Below are positions 1 through 7,070 of a DNA stretch of 7,095 nucleotides, in pieces. Position 1 is the first letter of the stretch; each line of letters starts with the position of its first letter. This stretch comes from Piscirickettsiaceae bacterium (GTDB lineage Bacteria > Pseudomonadota > Gammaproteobacteria > Nitrosococcales > Methylophagaceae), in assembly GCA_030620285.1 (NCBI GenBank), contig JAUXFA010000056.1, forward strand, positions 1-7,095. Direction: 5' to 3'. The position numbers were made by a program, and so were the translations under genes. The notes beneath the pieces are model-generated. The model was given only the letters and a program-made list of their open reading frames with translations. It did not search any database and had not been told where the DNA came from.

Positions 1-882
1 ATGGTATCTGGATAATGTCTGACCATGAGCGGACTGTTCTAAATAGCCCATCGCTACAGCAATAGAGTGTTTATCCCACTGACTTCGATCTTGTTGTTCC
101 AGTAACAATAGCGTACCAGAATCATCCTGCCGAGCATGCATTCTGGAAAGGTGAAAATACATCAATGCCAATAATGCATAGGTCTTAGGGACATCGCCTA
201 TTGTGCTTTGTGACATCAATAACATTAACCGAATAGCCTCCTCACATAAGTCTTTACGGATAGCCAAATCAGTATGCGAGGATAAATGCCCCTCAGTAAA
301 CACCAAGTACAAAACACTATGTACCATGGGTAACCGAGTTGCCATATCAGAATCCGTTAAATCATCTAACTCAAAAGGTTGTTTTTGTAGATATTGCTTT
401 GCACGACTAAAGCGTTTATATACATTTGCCTGAGAAATAAACAACCTTAAAGCCGTTTCTTTAACGCTGAACCCACATAAACTTTTAAGCGTAAATACCA
501 ATTGCGATTCAAGCGGAATAGCATCATTAGACGCAATATATAACATGCGTAACATTGAATCATCCATATCATCTGAAAGCGGTATATCAGACTCCACCAA
601 TGCATTGTTAGCAAGAATTGCTTGTTCGTTTAACAGTTCTTTTCTACGTTTCGAAACCCGAAATTCTGATAATAACTGGCGATAGGCAACCTGATATAAC
701 CACCCTGAAGGGCTGTCGGGTATATCGCCGCGACACCAAAAATCCAGCGCCTGTAACATTGCATATTGCACCGCATCTTCAACGGCATCTATATGATGTA
801 GACCAACACGGCGTAACAAAACCGCCACGAGCGAACCATACTCGTGGCGAAAAATATGCTCGACTAAAGCCGTTTGAGTCAA
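1..882 (-). CDS. ECF-type RNA polymerase sigma factor with DUF6596 C-terminal domain (ECF42-like), 3' end outside window
   Basis: The frame is open for 294 codons and leaves the window at position 1, so the C-terminus is missing; relatives are about 400 residues. Seen: a sigma region 2 at about residues 5-80 (VEDAVQYAMLQAL, then PSGWLYQVAYR) and a region 4 helix-turn-helix at about 125-165 (FTLKSLCGFSVKETA, then VYKRFSRAKQYL). A DUF6596-type extension follows, with VLYLVFTEGH near 190, DLCEEAIRL near 211 and LLLLEQQDRSQWD near 258-270. The chosen start is TTG at 882-880. It overlaps the stop of the upstream YCII gene by four bases (TTGA) and gives the usual short N-terminus before region 2; no ATG in frame gives a complete region 2. 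Known: this sigma class is typically encoded beside a YCII/DGPF protein and has a regulatory C-terminal extension instead of a classical anti-sigma factor. The genes it controls are not visible here. The family call is firm, the exact start less so. Confidence 0.9.
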   Translation of the reverse strand, partial: MTQTALVEHIFRHEYGSLVAVLLRRVGLHHIDAVEDAVQYAMLQALDFWCRGDIPDSPSGWLYQVAYRQLLSEFRVSKRRKELLNEQAILANNALVESDIPLSDDMDDSMLRMLYIASNDAIPLESQLVFTLKSLCGFSVKETALRLFISQANVYKRFSRAKQYLQKQPFELDDLTDSDMATRLPMVHSVLYLVFTEGHLSSHTDLAIRKDLCEEAIRLMLLMSQSTIGDVPKTYALLALMYFHLSRMHARQDDSGTLLLLEQQDRSQWDKHSIAVAMGYLEQSAHGQTLSRYH

Positions 883-1220
883 TGTGAGGCGATTTCTCTT
901 ATTTCTATACTGACATTTGCATCATCGATCATCGGGCTTTCTTGTATCACGGCTATCGCTTCATCTAATGTCGCAGCCTGTAGCGTCATATAACCGCCAA
1001 CAATCTCTTTTAATTCAATAAAAGGGCCATCCGTTATTCCGTCTTGTCTTACAACACTGCCACTACTATCTAGTTTGTTTCCCATATCGACAATATTATT
1101 GGCAAATTTTTCTTGCCATTGTTGATATTTTGCATACATTAGCTCCATTTCCGATGGTGAAGGCTGCTCACAACCACCCGACTGGCTACGTAAAATGCAC
1201 ATATATGTTTTGCTACTCAT
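879..1220 (-). CDS. YCII-related (DGPF) domain protein, 113 aa, partner of the sigma factor
   Basis: A small single-domain cytoplasmic protein of the YCII/DGPF family. Seen: an N-terminal strand (KTYMCILRS), a helix around residues 22-42, then VVRQDGITDGPFIELKEI with the diagnostic DGPF at 64-67. GGY follows at 75-77, then a helix LDEAIAVIQ at 85-93 and a final strand VSIEIREI. The ATG at 1220-1218 is preceded by GGAG at a six-base spacing, so this start is well supported. The stop overlaps the TTG start of the downstream ECF sigma gene, indicating co-transcription and probably coupled translation. Known: DGPF proteins are the standard neighbours of ECF42 sigma factors and share a fold with YciI. 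Their biochemical role in the pair is not settled, so no enzymatic activity is assigned. Full length for the family. Confidence 0.9.
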   Translation of the reverse strand: MSSKTYMCILRSQSGGCEQPSPSEMELMYAKYQQWQEKFANNIVDMGNKLDSSGSVVRQDGITDGPFIELKEIVGGYMTLQAATLDEAIAVIQESPMIDDANVSIEIREIASH

Positions 1221-1226
1221 AGATTA

Positions 1227-1230
1227 CTCC
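1227..1230 (-). promoter_or_regulatory. Ribosome binding site of the YCII/DGPF gene
   Basis: GGAG on the minus strand lies six bases before the ATG at 1220-1218. It fixes the start of the DGPF gene. The roughly 135 bases between this gene and the end of the DUF4238 remnant (1356) probably hold its promoter, but I see no convincing -35/-10 pair in them. Confidence 0.7.
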
Positions 1231-1355
1231 ATAGATAAGGTTATGCCAGTGACTAAATGCCTCTGACAGATTAATAATGTGTGAGCATGACTATATTGGA
1301 CACTTAAGTTAAAAAATATTTTACGTTACTCATTCTTAAACCGATTCCCTTGAAT

Positions 1356-2395
1356 TTAATCTGTTGTTTTCTTAATAATTTTATTGACCGCATCAAGTGA
1401 TGTTTTTGATATTAAGTCAGCTAACTTATTGTTATTAACATTTTTTCTTGATGAAAAAAAAATCTATACTAAGTGATGCCGAGATATTATTTAGCTTATC
1501 AGGACTTGCTGGTTGGCAATTTTCCTTTATTGAACCTATCAGAGCGTGTGAGTGTGATATTGGAAAAAATACATAATCAATTTTATTTTCTGCCCATACG
1601 AGTGATAGTGCAGTATTGCAACCACTTTTAATGGCCCAAATTGCAACATCTCCTAATATTAGACTATGACTAGGGAAAATCTGAAGTGTCCAATTTAGAT
1701 GTGAAATATTATTAATATGTTTAATTGGATAAGTGTCTTCTTTTAACCCTTTTAAATGACCAGTTCTTGATGATTCATGCATATTTTCACCAACAAGTGA
1801 TAAACACTTAAGCATTTCTTTATTGTCATTATCGCTATGATTATTAATGAAATCTGGTAATAAGCTTTCCATAAACAATAAGAGTTGTTGTTTTTGAGTA
1901 TTATCTAAACTGTTAGAAATACCTCTTTTTATTAGCTCATCCTCAAGTGCTTCACGAAATATTTCTGGTTTATTTTTCAATCTATTTAATGTTAATTGTT
2001 TCACTTTTTCAGGTGTGGAAATTGTATCTTTAATTCCATCTAATAAAACTTCACCCGCTGATGTAAATGTTTGACGTGTATGTTTTGTTCTCAGTGAAAT
2101 ATGAATAATTAACTTAGATATATCATTAGGCTTTAACTTTAAGTTGACTTTAGTTTTTTTTAAATTAGCTATAATTTTAGAAAATTCATTTTCTTCAATC
2201 GTAATTTTATCATCGAGTTCTTTATCGTCTGATTCACCGTAAAAGTATCCCTCAACACCTATATTTTTAATGTTTGATTCATGGTGATCTCCTGATTTTC
2301 TGTATACCCAACAATACTTGTCTTTCTTAGTTTGTCGATGAGAAAATCCGGATAGTAAAAATTGAGGTAAAAAATGGTGGCGTTTCCCCTGACAT
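1356..2395 (-). pseudogene. DUF4238-family protein gene interrupted by two apparent single-base frameshifts
   Basis: Three frames join into one DUF4238-type protein. The main frame is open from 2397 to the TAA at 1437-1435 but has no ATG; its first GTG is at 2004, far into the protein. An ATG with an upstream AGG (2406-2404, eight bases away) sits at 2395-2393 in another frame. Dropping one G from the run 2389-2386 links it to the main frame and yields MSGKRHHFLPQFLLSGFS, the family's N-terminal HHxxPQF signature. Near the 3' end, dropping one T from the T9 run continues the protein from IDFF into SSRKNVNNNKLADLISKT and on to a TAA at 1358-1356. The repaired product is 345 residues. Later motifs fit the family: NIKNIGVEGYFYG, ILGDVAIW, and FFPIS followed by ALIG. 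No signal peptide or membrane segment is seen. DUF4238 function is unknown. The gene is much more A+T-rich than its neighbours (12 G/C in 2101-2160) and looks acquired. Family call fairly sure; whether it is dead or misread is open. Confidence 0.75.
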
Positions 2396-2471
2396 GTTTA
2401 TAGCCTACTTGTTAATAACCAGAGTGTTGATTCTGTGTATTGTCATATTAAGCCTACAAACAACAGTTTTA

Positions 2472-3197
2472 CTACAGTCTGAAATCACGGCCCAAATAAA
2501 CACTGAGTACCTGTTTATCTTTTAAAATTTGTTCAGGTGTACCTTTGGCAATCACTTCACCTTCATTAAAGATATAAGCACGTTCGCAGACACTTAAGGT
2601 TTCACGTACATTGTGGTCGGTGATTAATATGCCAATGCCACGTTCAGCCAGTTCTTTGATAATGCCTTGAATATCAAGTACTGAGATAGGATCAACACCG
2701 GCGAAAGGTTCATCAAGCAAGATAAACTGTGGATCCATCGCTAAGGTACGTGCGATTTCGACTCGTCGACGTTCACCGCCCGATAAGGCCATGCCGAGTG
2801 AATCACGAAGATGTTCGATATGAAAATCAGATAAGAGTCGTTCAAGCAGATCTTCTTTGGCTGCATCATTTAGTTCGTTACGTGTTTCGATAATGGCGTA
2901 AATATTATCGGCGACACTGAGCTTGCGAAATACCGATGCTTCTTGTGGTAAATAACCAATACCAAGTTGAGCTCGTTGATAAATAGGGTCACGAGTTAAT
3001 TCTTGTTGATCAATAAATATTGTTCCATGATCAACAGGGATAAGCCCAACAATCATATAAAAACAGGTTGTTTTACCAGCACCATTTGGCCCTAATAGGC
3101 CAACGATTTCACCACTGTTTAATTCCAGTGAAATATCTTTTACGACTTGGCGATCACCAAACCGTTTGGTCAATTGTTGGGCGGATAAAAGGCTCAT
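2472..3197 (-). CDS. lptB: LPS export ABC transporter ATP-binding protein LptB
   Basis: The cytoplasmic ATPase that powers extraction of lipopolysaccharide from the inner membrane together with the permease pair LptF/LptG, passing it to LptC and LptA. All ABC motifs are intact. Walker A GPNGAGKT is at residues 36-43 and the Q-loop at Q85 ([13 protein letters not shown], a typical LptB stretch). The signature LSGGE is at 138-142, Walker B FILLDEP at 158-164 with catalytic E163, the D-loop at 167-170 and the switch histidine at H195. At 241 residues it matches the family length. The ATG lies 16 bases after the lptA stop, and a weak AGGT overlaps that stop, so it is the last gene of the envelope operon here. 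No hairpin with a T run is visible in the roughly 75 bases after its stop. In most gammaproteobacteria rpoN comes next; here it does not. Confidence 0.97.
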   Translation of the reverse strand: MSLLSAQQLTKRFGDRQVVKDISLELNSGEIVGLLGPNGAGKTTCFYMIVGLIPVDHGTIFIDQQELTRDPIYQRAQLGIGYLPQEASVFRKLSVADNIYAIIETRNELNDAAKEDLLERLLSDFHIEHLRDSLGMALSGGERRRVEIARTLAMDPQFILLDEPFAGVDPISVLDIQGIIKELAERGIGILITDHNVRETLSVCERAYIFNEGEVIAKGTPEQILKDKQVLSVYLGRDFRL

Positions 3198-3213
3198 TAT
3201 TAAATAGGATTAC

Positions 3214-4032
3214 CTAGTTTGAGAGCCGTAAATAACGGCGATATACCCAGCCAATAACCACTTGCTCATCAATCATGCCTCTTACTTGCACCCAGTCTTT
3301 TTGCTCGGTGAGTATGATTAACTCATGGGCAGTGGCAAAGGTGCCTAATTTGTCATATTGGGTGCCGGGGCCTGTTCGAATATTCAAATTAGTTGTGGTC
3401 GTTGCCGTCGGGTATTTAGCTTCTTTTTTGCTGATAATAGTGCTTTCTTCTACAGCAGGCTCAACTGCTTTTGGACTGGCTTTGGTTTTTTTAGTGGTAG
3501 ATGATTTTTTCTTGCTGCCAGGTGGTTGAATAATAATATGAACACGACCACTTTTTTGTGTTTTTCCGGCCACTTCGACCGGCGCAGAGTTCATATTCAC
3601 CACATTTTTAGCAATATCATATTCAATACGGTTACCGCTAAATTCATCCCCTGTTTGTTTGACTTCTGCTTTGCCGATTAAGTATATTTTTTGTGCTTTT
3701 GCATGATATTCCATCCGTAATGCTTTGGCTTTAACGGGATCTTCGCCTGCTGTTTGAACTTGTTGGTAAGTCGCCAAATCACCTTCAGCAATTGCCTTGG
3801 ATATTTGTTGATCATCATCATAATAAAAAGTAATGATATCGCCTTCAATACGCAAGCTACCCTGAGTTAGGATCGCTCTTCCTTTGTATTGGGTGATGCC
3901 TTGTTCATCATCAAGTTGAGCATGATCAGCTTCAATTTCAATGGGTTGTTCACGATCACTCGGCAAAGCCCATGCGAATGATGGCAGTAAAAAAAGTGAT
4001 AGTAGTAATAATTTATTGTGTAGGGGGAGCAT
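3214..4032 (-). CDS. lptA: LptA, periplasmic LPS transport protein, with a C-terminal SH3b domain
   Basis: LptA forms the periplasmic bridge carrying LPS from LptC at the inner membrane to LptD at the outer membrane. Seen in order: a signal peptide at residues 1-22 with hydrophobic core LLLLSLFLLP and likely cleavage after AWA. An OstA/LptA jelly-roll domain follows at about 28-168 (PIEIEADHAQL, ITQYKGRAILTQGSLRIEGD, YLIGKAEVKQTGDEFSGN). A Lys/Ser/Thr-rich linker covers about 170-210, and an SH3b-like domain covers about 212-270 (LNIRTGPGTQYDKLG, WVQVRG, GWVYRRYL). The product has 272 residues against about 185 in E. coli LptA; the extra length is entirely this tail. The ATG at 4032-4030 lies inside the end of lptC (20-base overlap) and has a good AAAGGA site seven bases upstream. 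Known: SH3b domains in exported bacterial proteins often bind cell wall. Peptidoglycan contact by this LptA is inference only. Confidence 0.93.
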   Translation of the reverse strand: MLPLHNKLLLLSLFLLPSFAWALPSDREQPIEIEADHAQLDDEQGITQYKGRAILTQGSLRIEGDIITFYYDDDQQISKAIAEGDLATYQQVQTAGEDPVKAKALRMEYHAKAQKIYLIGKAEVKQTGDEFSGNRIEYDIAKNVVNMNSAPVEVAGKTQKSGRVHIIIQPPGSKKKSSTTKKTKASPKAVEPAVEESTIISKKEAKYPTATTTTNLNIRTGPGTQYDKLGTFATAHELIILTEQKDWVQVRGMIDEQVVIGWVYRRYLRLSN

Positions 4033-4585
4033 TGTAATGTCCTTTCACCCTGGAGTGCAGGTTAATTGTTTTATCTGCAAGAGCAGCATGCATACCAACG
4101 GAATGAGTTTCACCTTCGGGTGATTTAAGTGAAACGGCTGCATCAGTATAAGCGGTATCGTGTTCGGTATCTAAATGGAGTTCTTCAGTTAATAATTCAA
4201 TCTCATTATTATTTTCGCGAGTGATAATGACATTGCCGGTGAGAAAAATATCTTCGCCTTCACCTTGCATTGTTGCTTTATTAGAGGAAATTATCCAAGT
4301 CTCTTTTTGTTGATTGATAAATTGAGTCACAGGGAAAATAATGTCGGTACTATCATCTTTTGGATAATGCGCCATTTCTGAGCCGGTAATAATTCGAGAG
4401 GGTTCACCATTATCATTCATTATCGTCATGGTGAAATCAGTCATGGCATAATCACTAGAGCGATTTATTCCATGAGATTGCAGCTTGCTATCAGAATCAT
4501 CACCAGATAATAGCCAAATAGTCATAATCGCCAATAAAGGCAATACTATTTTAGCTAGAAATGGAATATTAGAAATGGCGTTCAA
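4013..4585 (-). CDS. lptC: LptC, inner-membrane-anchored LPS transport protein
   Basis: A bitopic protein that receives LPS from the LptB2FG transporter and hands it to LptA. Seen: a short N-terminus, one membrane helix at about residues 10-27 (AKIVLPLLAIMTIWLL) and a periplasmic LptC domain to the end. That domain has YAMTDFTMTIMNDNGEPSRIITG and an alternating strand pattern (WIISSNKATMQ, IFLTGNVIITREN, LLTEELHLDT). The last part (TAYTDAAVSL) matches the usual LptC C-terminal strand. The length of 190 residues is almost the same as E. coli LptC. No ATG precedes the membrane helix in this frame, so the start is taken as TTG at 4585-4583, inside the last codons of kdsC (17-base overlap). There is no strong ribosome binding site, which suggests expression coupled to kdsC. 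The 3' end overlaps lptA by 20 bases. Function is sure, exact start moderately so. Confidence 0.93.
   Translation of the reverse strand: MNAISNIPFLAKIVLPLLAIMTIWLLSGDDSDSKLQSHGINRSSDYAMTDFTMTIMNDNGEPSRIITGSEMAHYPKDDSTDIIFPVTQFINQQKETWIISSNKATMQGEGEDIFLTGNVIITRENNNEIELLTEELHLDTEHDTAYTDAAVSLKSPEGETHSVGMHAALADKTINLHSRVKGHYNAPPTQ
4040..4045 (-). promoter_or_regulatory. Ribosome binding site of lptA inside lptC
   Basis: AAAGGA on the minus strand lies seven bases before the lptA ATG at 4032-4030 and is located within the lptC coding sequence. It supports the annotated lptA start and its 20-base overlap with lptC. Confidence 0.7.
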
Positions 4586-5090
4586 TTTGATCTTGCAGGG
4601 TTCCCTGTCCTTCCATAATTAATTCACATACTTCTCTTGCTGCACCTTTACCGCCCTTAGCTGGCGTGGTCCAGTGGGCATGTTTTTTAACAATAGCATC
4701 AGCATCTTGAACGGCTATCGCCAAACCAACACGAGTCATAATCGCCAAGTCGACCCAATCATCACCCACATAGGCACATTGTTCAGGCGTTAAATTTAAT
4801 TGTTTAATCAATTGTTCAAAAGCGGGTAGTTTGATTTGCTGACCTTGATATAAATGATTAATGCCCAAGCTCGTCATACGGTGTTCAACAACAGCAGATG
4901 TTCGACCCGTGATAATGGCAATTTCGACCCCAGTATATTGCAGGAGTTTCATGCCGTGGCCATCACGAGAGTGAAAGGCTTTATATTCTTCGCCATCATC
5001 GCCAATGATAATGCTGCCATCAGTCAATACACCGTCTACATCAAAAATGACCAGTTTTATATTTTTTGTCCGAGTGAGAATATCTTGCAT
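4569..5090 (-). CDS. kdsC: 3-deoxy-D-manno-octulosonate-8-phosphate phosphatase KdsC
   Basis: A HAD-superfamily phosphatase that hydrolyses Kdo-8-phosphate to Kdo, the sugar joining lipid A to the LPS core; cytoplasmic and tetrameric in studied relatives. Seen in the 173-residue product: motif I FDVDGVLTDG with nucleophile D17 and D19, motif II ITGR with T61 at 60-63, a family-typical SRDGHGMKLL at 41-50, and motif IV YVGDDWVDL with D110/D111. The C-terminal AKGGKGAAREVCELI at 144-158 is also typical. The frame extends upstream to an ATG at 5168, but that would add 26 hydrophobic residues encoded inside kdsD. The ATG at 5090-5088 follows the kdsD stop by 13 bases and has TAGGA six bases upstream, so it is preferred. 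The minimal HAD cap agrees with the KdsC class. Its end overlaps the lptC start. Confidence 0.96.
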   Translation of the reverse strand: MQDILTRTKNIKLVIFDVDGVLTDGSIIIGDDGEEYKAFHSRDGHGMKLLQYTGVEIAIITGRTSAVVEHRMTSLGINHLYQGQQIKLPAFEQLIKQLNLTPEQCAYVGDDWVDLAIMTRVGLAIAVQDADAIVKKHAHWTTPAKGGKGAAREVCELIMEGQGTLQDQIERHF

Positions 5091-5096
5091 TATATG

Positions 5097-5101
5097 TCCT
5101 A
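5097..5101 (-). promoter_or_regulatory. Ribosome binding site that sets the kdsC start
   Basis: TAGGA on the minus strand, in the short gap after the kdsD stop, lies six bases before the ATG at 5090-5088. It supports the 173-residue KdsC rather than a longer product starting at 5168 inside kdsD. Confidence 0.75.
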
Positions 5102-5103
5102 GT

Positions 5104-6084
5104 TTATACAACACCGGCACGAAGAAGATCATGCATATTGATAGCACCAACCAACTGTTGCTGCTCATCGGTGATTAATAAGCCATTGATCTTATGGCGC
5201 TGCATTAATTCTAATACTTCGGCGGCTAGCATAGATGCTTGGCCGGTTTTACAGTCGCTGGTCATGACTTCAGAAATAGATGAGGTATGCACATTAATAG
5301 TTTGAGCTAGCACACGACGTAAGTCACCATCGGTAAAAATGCCTGCAATATTACCATCATCGGTCATAATTGCGGTCATCCCCAAACCTTTATTGGTCAT
5401 TTCAATCAAGGCATCACTAATTAAAGCATTGTCACTGACTTTAGGAATAGCATTACCAGTATGCATAATGTCATTAACATGGAGTAATAGTCGTCTACCA
5501 AGATGACCACCAGGATGTGATAAAGCAAAGTCTTCAGCCGTAAAACCACGGGCTTCTAATAAGGCAATTGCTAAGGCATCACCCATTACTAAGGCTGTAG
5601 TGGTGCTAGAGGTGGGGGCTAAACCTAAAGGGCAGGCTTCTTTTTCAGCACTGACATCGAGATGGGCACTGGCACTTTGAGCAATAGTCGAATGAGGCTT
5701 ACCTGTCATAGCAACGAGTGGTACACCTAAACGTTTAATAATCGGTAAAATGGTTAATATTTCACTAGTTTCACCAGAATTAGAGAGGGCTAAAACCACA
5801 TCTTTATCAGTGACCATGCCTAAATCACCATGGCTAGCTTCGCCGGGATGTACAAAAAATGCGGGGCTACCTGTACTGGCAAGGGTCGATGCTATTTTGC
5901 CGGCAATATGACCTGATTTTCCCATGCCGATAACAATGATCCGTCCTTGGCAATGTAGTAGATATTGGCAGGCTTCAACAAAAGTATTATCAATGCGGTC
6001 ACGCAATGCCGAGATCGCATCAAGCTCAGTATCAATTACGGCAAGGCCTAAAGATTTAAGTTGCTGAGCTTCAGTATCTGTCAC
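5104..6084 (-). CDS. kdsD: D-arabinose 5-phosphate isomerase KdsD
   Basis: Converts ribulose 5-phosphate to arabinose 5-phosphate, the first committed precursor of Kdo. Seen: a sugar isomerase (SIS) domain at about residues 30-185 with VIGMGKSGHIAGKIAST (51-67), SNSGETSEI (101-109), CPLGLAPTSSTT (151-162) and LSHPGGHLGRRL (188-199). Two CBS domains follow at about 205-260 and 270-326 (VNDIMH, GIFTDGDLRR, SEVMT, LVGAINMHDLLRAG). Residues K56, E108, E149 and H190 line up, with a constant offset of three, with the residues I recall as catalytic in E. coli KdsD (K59, E111, E152, H193). At 326 residues it is full length. The start is GTG at 6084-6082, sharing GTGA with the yrbG stop, a classic coupled overlap. 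The neighbour kdsC acts later in the same pathway. The chromosomal KdsD position beside yrbG argues against the capsule paralogue KpsF. Confidence 0.96.
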   Translation of the reverse strand: MTDTEAQQLKSLGLAVIDTELDAISALRDRIDNTFVEACQYLLHCQGRIIVIGMGKSGHIAGKIASTLASTGSPAFFVHPGEASHGDLGMVTDKDVVLALSNSGETSEILTILPIIKRLGVPLVAMTGKPHSTIAQSASAHLDVSAEKEACPLGLAPTSSTTTALVMGDALAIALLEARGFTAEDFALSHPGGHLGRRLLLHVNDIMHTGNAIPKVSDNALISDALIEMTNKGLGMTAIMTDDGNIAGIFTDGDLRRVLAQTINVHTSSISEVMTSDCKTGQASMLAAEVLELMQRHKINGLLITDEQQQLVGAINMHDLLRAGVV

Positions 6085-7070
6085 GCTACGGATATCCCTA
6101 TAGTACTTTGGTAAGCTAGAAGCCCATTATAAGCGATAAAAATTAATAACATAGCTGTTCCGGCTAATCGACCAATTTGGCCTTTAAAACCAGTGCGTGC
6201 AAAGATATAGAGTAATCCGATTAAGCCAACCATTATCGGGAAGTCTCGATATAACACTGCCGAGTCAAATGTAGTAGGATTAATGAGGCCGGGCATAGCT
6301 AATACCGCTAATAAATTGAACATATTCGATCCGAGTATATTGCCAACAGCAATATCATGTTCATTTTTTAATGCTGAGATCACCGAAGCCGCTAACTCGG
6401 GTAAGCTGGTGCCAATAGCGACAATGGTTAGCCCGATAATAAGATCGCTTACACCCAGAATATGAGCCACGCCCACTGCGCCCCAAACTAAGGATTTTGA
6501 GCCGATGAGTAAGGCGATTAAGCCAATCATAAACCAACGGATAGATTGGCCTGTTGTCATGGAGGGCTGAGAAAATTCTTGTTCAAATTCCTGTTCCAAA
6601 GGATCTTCTTTGCTACTACGAATAGCAAGATAAGCCATACCAAACAAAACGAGGATAAAACCTGAAAATAAAACCACACCATCGCGATAACTTAAGTGTT
6701 GATCCCACATTAGAAACAAAGCAATAGCCATCACAAAGGCTAATAAAGGGAATTCACGTTCTAAGGTATCAGAGTGCACCGCCAGTGGACTCACTAAGAT
6801 GGTAATACCCAGCACTAAACCAACATTAGCAATATTAGAACCAATGGCGTTACCGATCCCAAGTGTTGGAACGCCATCAAAAGCGGCTAAGGCCGCAACC
6901 AGCATTTCCGGAGCAGAGGTACCAAAGCCAACAATTGTTAAACCGACAATAAGCGGAGAAACGCCAAAGTTAGTGGCAATATTTGCAGCACCGTCAATGA
7001 AACGATCAGCTCCCCAGATAAGGATCGCAAAACCGATAATAATAGCGAGAATAAAAAGTGCAATGGTCAT
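6081..7070 (-). CDS. yrbG: Calcium/sodium antiporter, YrbG/CaCA family
   Basis: A polytopic inner-membrane cation exchanger of the Ca2+/cation antiporter superfamily. Seen: two homologous halves, each with about five membrane helices. The first alpha repeat has GLTIVGFGTSAPEM (43-56) and GNAIGSNIANV (73-83). The second has GLTIVAIGTSLPEL (213-226) and GNILGSNMFNLL (243-254). The glutamates E55 and E225 are the expected ion-coordinating residues. An acidic cytoplasmic loop (SSKEDPLEQEFEQEF, 152-166) separates the halves. At 329 residues it matches E. coli YrbG (about 325). The ATG at 7070-7068 begins just inside the right edge. No clear ribosome binding site is seen in the 25 upstream bases, and the promoter must lie outside. 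The gene commonly precedes kdsD in gammaproteobacteria. Ion specificity has not been shown by sequence and the physiological link to LPS synthesis is unclear. Confidence 0.94.
   Translation of the reverse strand: MTIALFILAIIIGFAILIWGADRFIDGAANIATNFGVSPLIVGLTIVGFGTSAPEMLVAALAAFDGVPTLGIGNAIGSNIANVGLVLGITILVSPLAVHSDTLEREFPLLAFVMAIALFLMWDQHLSYRDGVVLFSGFILVLFGMAYLAIRSSKEDPLEQEFEQEFSQPSMTTGQSIRWFMIGLIALLIGSKSLVWGAVGVAHILGVSDLIIGLTIVAIGTSLPELAASVISALKNEHDIAVGNILGSNMFNLLAVLAMPGLINPTTFDSAVLYRDFPIMVGLIGLLYIFARTGFKGQIGRLAGTAMLLIFIAYNGLLAYQSTIGISVA

Noticed and set aside
203..887. Plus-strand open frames at 203-433 and 618-887.
   Set aside because: They are antisense to the sigma factor gene, whose own frame is continuous and shows clear sigma motifs; the plus-strand products resemble nothing.
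1297..1302. TGTCCA on the minus strand upstream of the DGPF gene as a possible ECF42-type -35 element.
   Set aside because: It differs from the TGTCGA I recall for this sigma group and no matching -10 is seen at a suitable distance.
1291..1698. Inverted repeat: ctatattggacacttaag at 1291-1308 on the plus strand resembles ctaaattggacacttcag at 1698-1681 on the minus strand (16 of 18 bases), a possible mobile element end pair.
   Set aside because: One arm lies inside the DUF4238 coding frame, no transposase is present, and a match of this quality is near what chance gives in 7 kb of A+T-rich DNA.
2402..2457. Direct repeat AGCCTAC at 2402-2408 and 2451-2457 flanking the gap between lptB and the DUF4238 gene, with a 13-codon ATG frame starting just after the upstream copy.
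   Set aside because: Seven bases is too short to be meaningful, and the tiny frame has no further coding support.
2396..2471. A possible terminator after lptB (small CAGA/TCTG stem).
   Set aside because: The stem has four pairs with an eight-base loop and no T run, so it is not a credible intrinsic terminator.
5091..5168. A longer KdsC starting at 5168 with a hydrophobic N-terminal segment that could look like a membrane anchor.
   Set aside because: The extra 26 residues lie entirely within the kdsD 3' end, and the ATG at 5090 has a good ribosome binding site and gives the normal family start.
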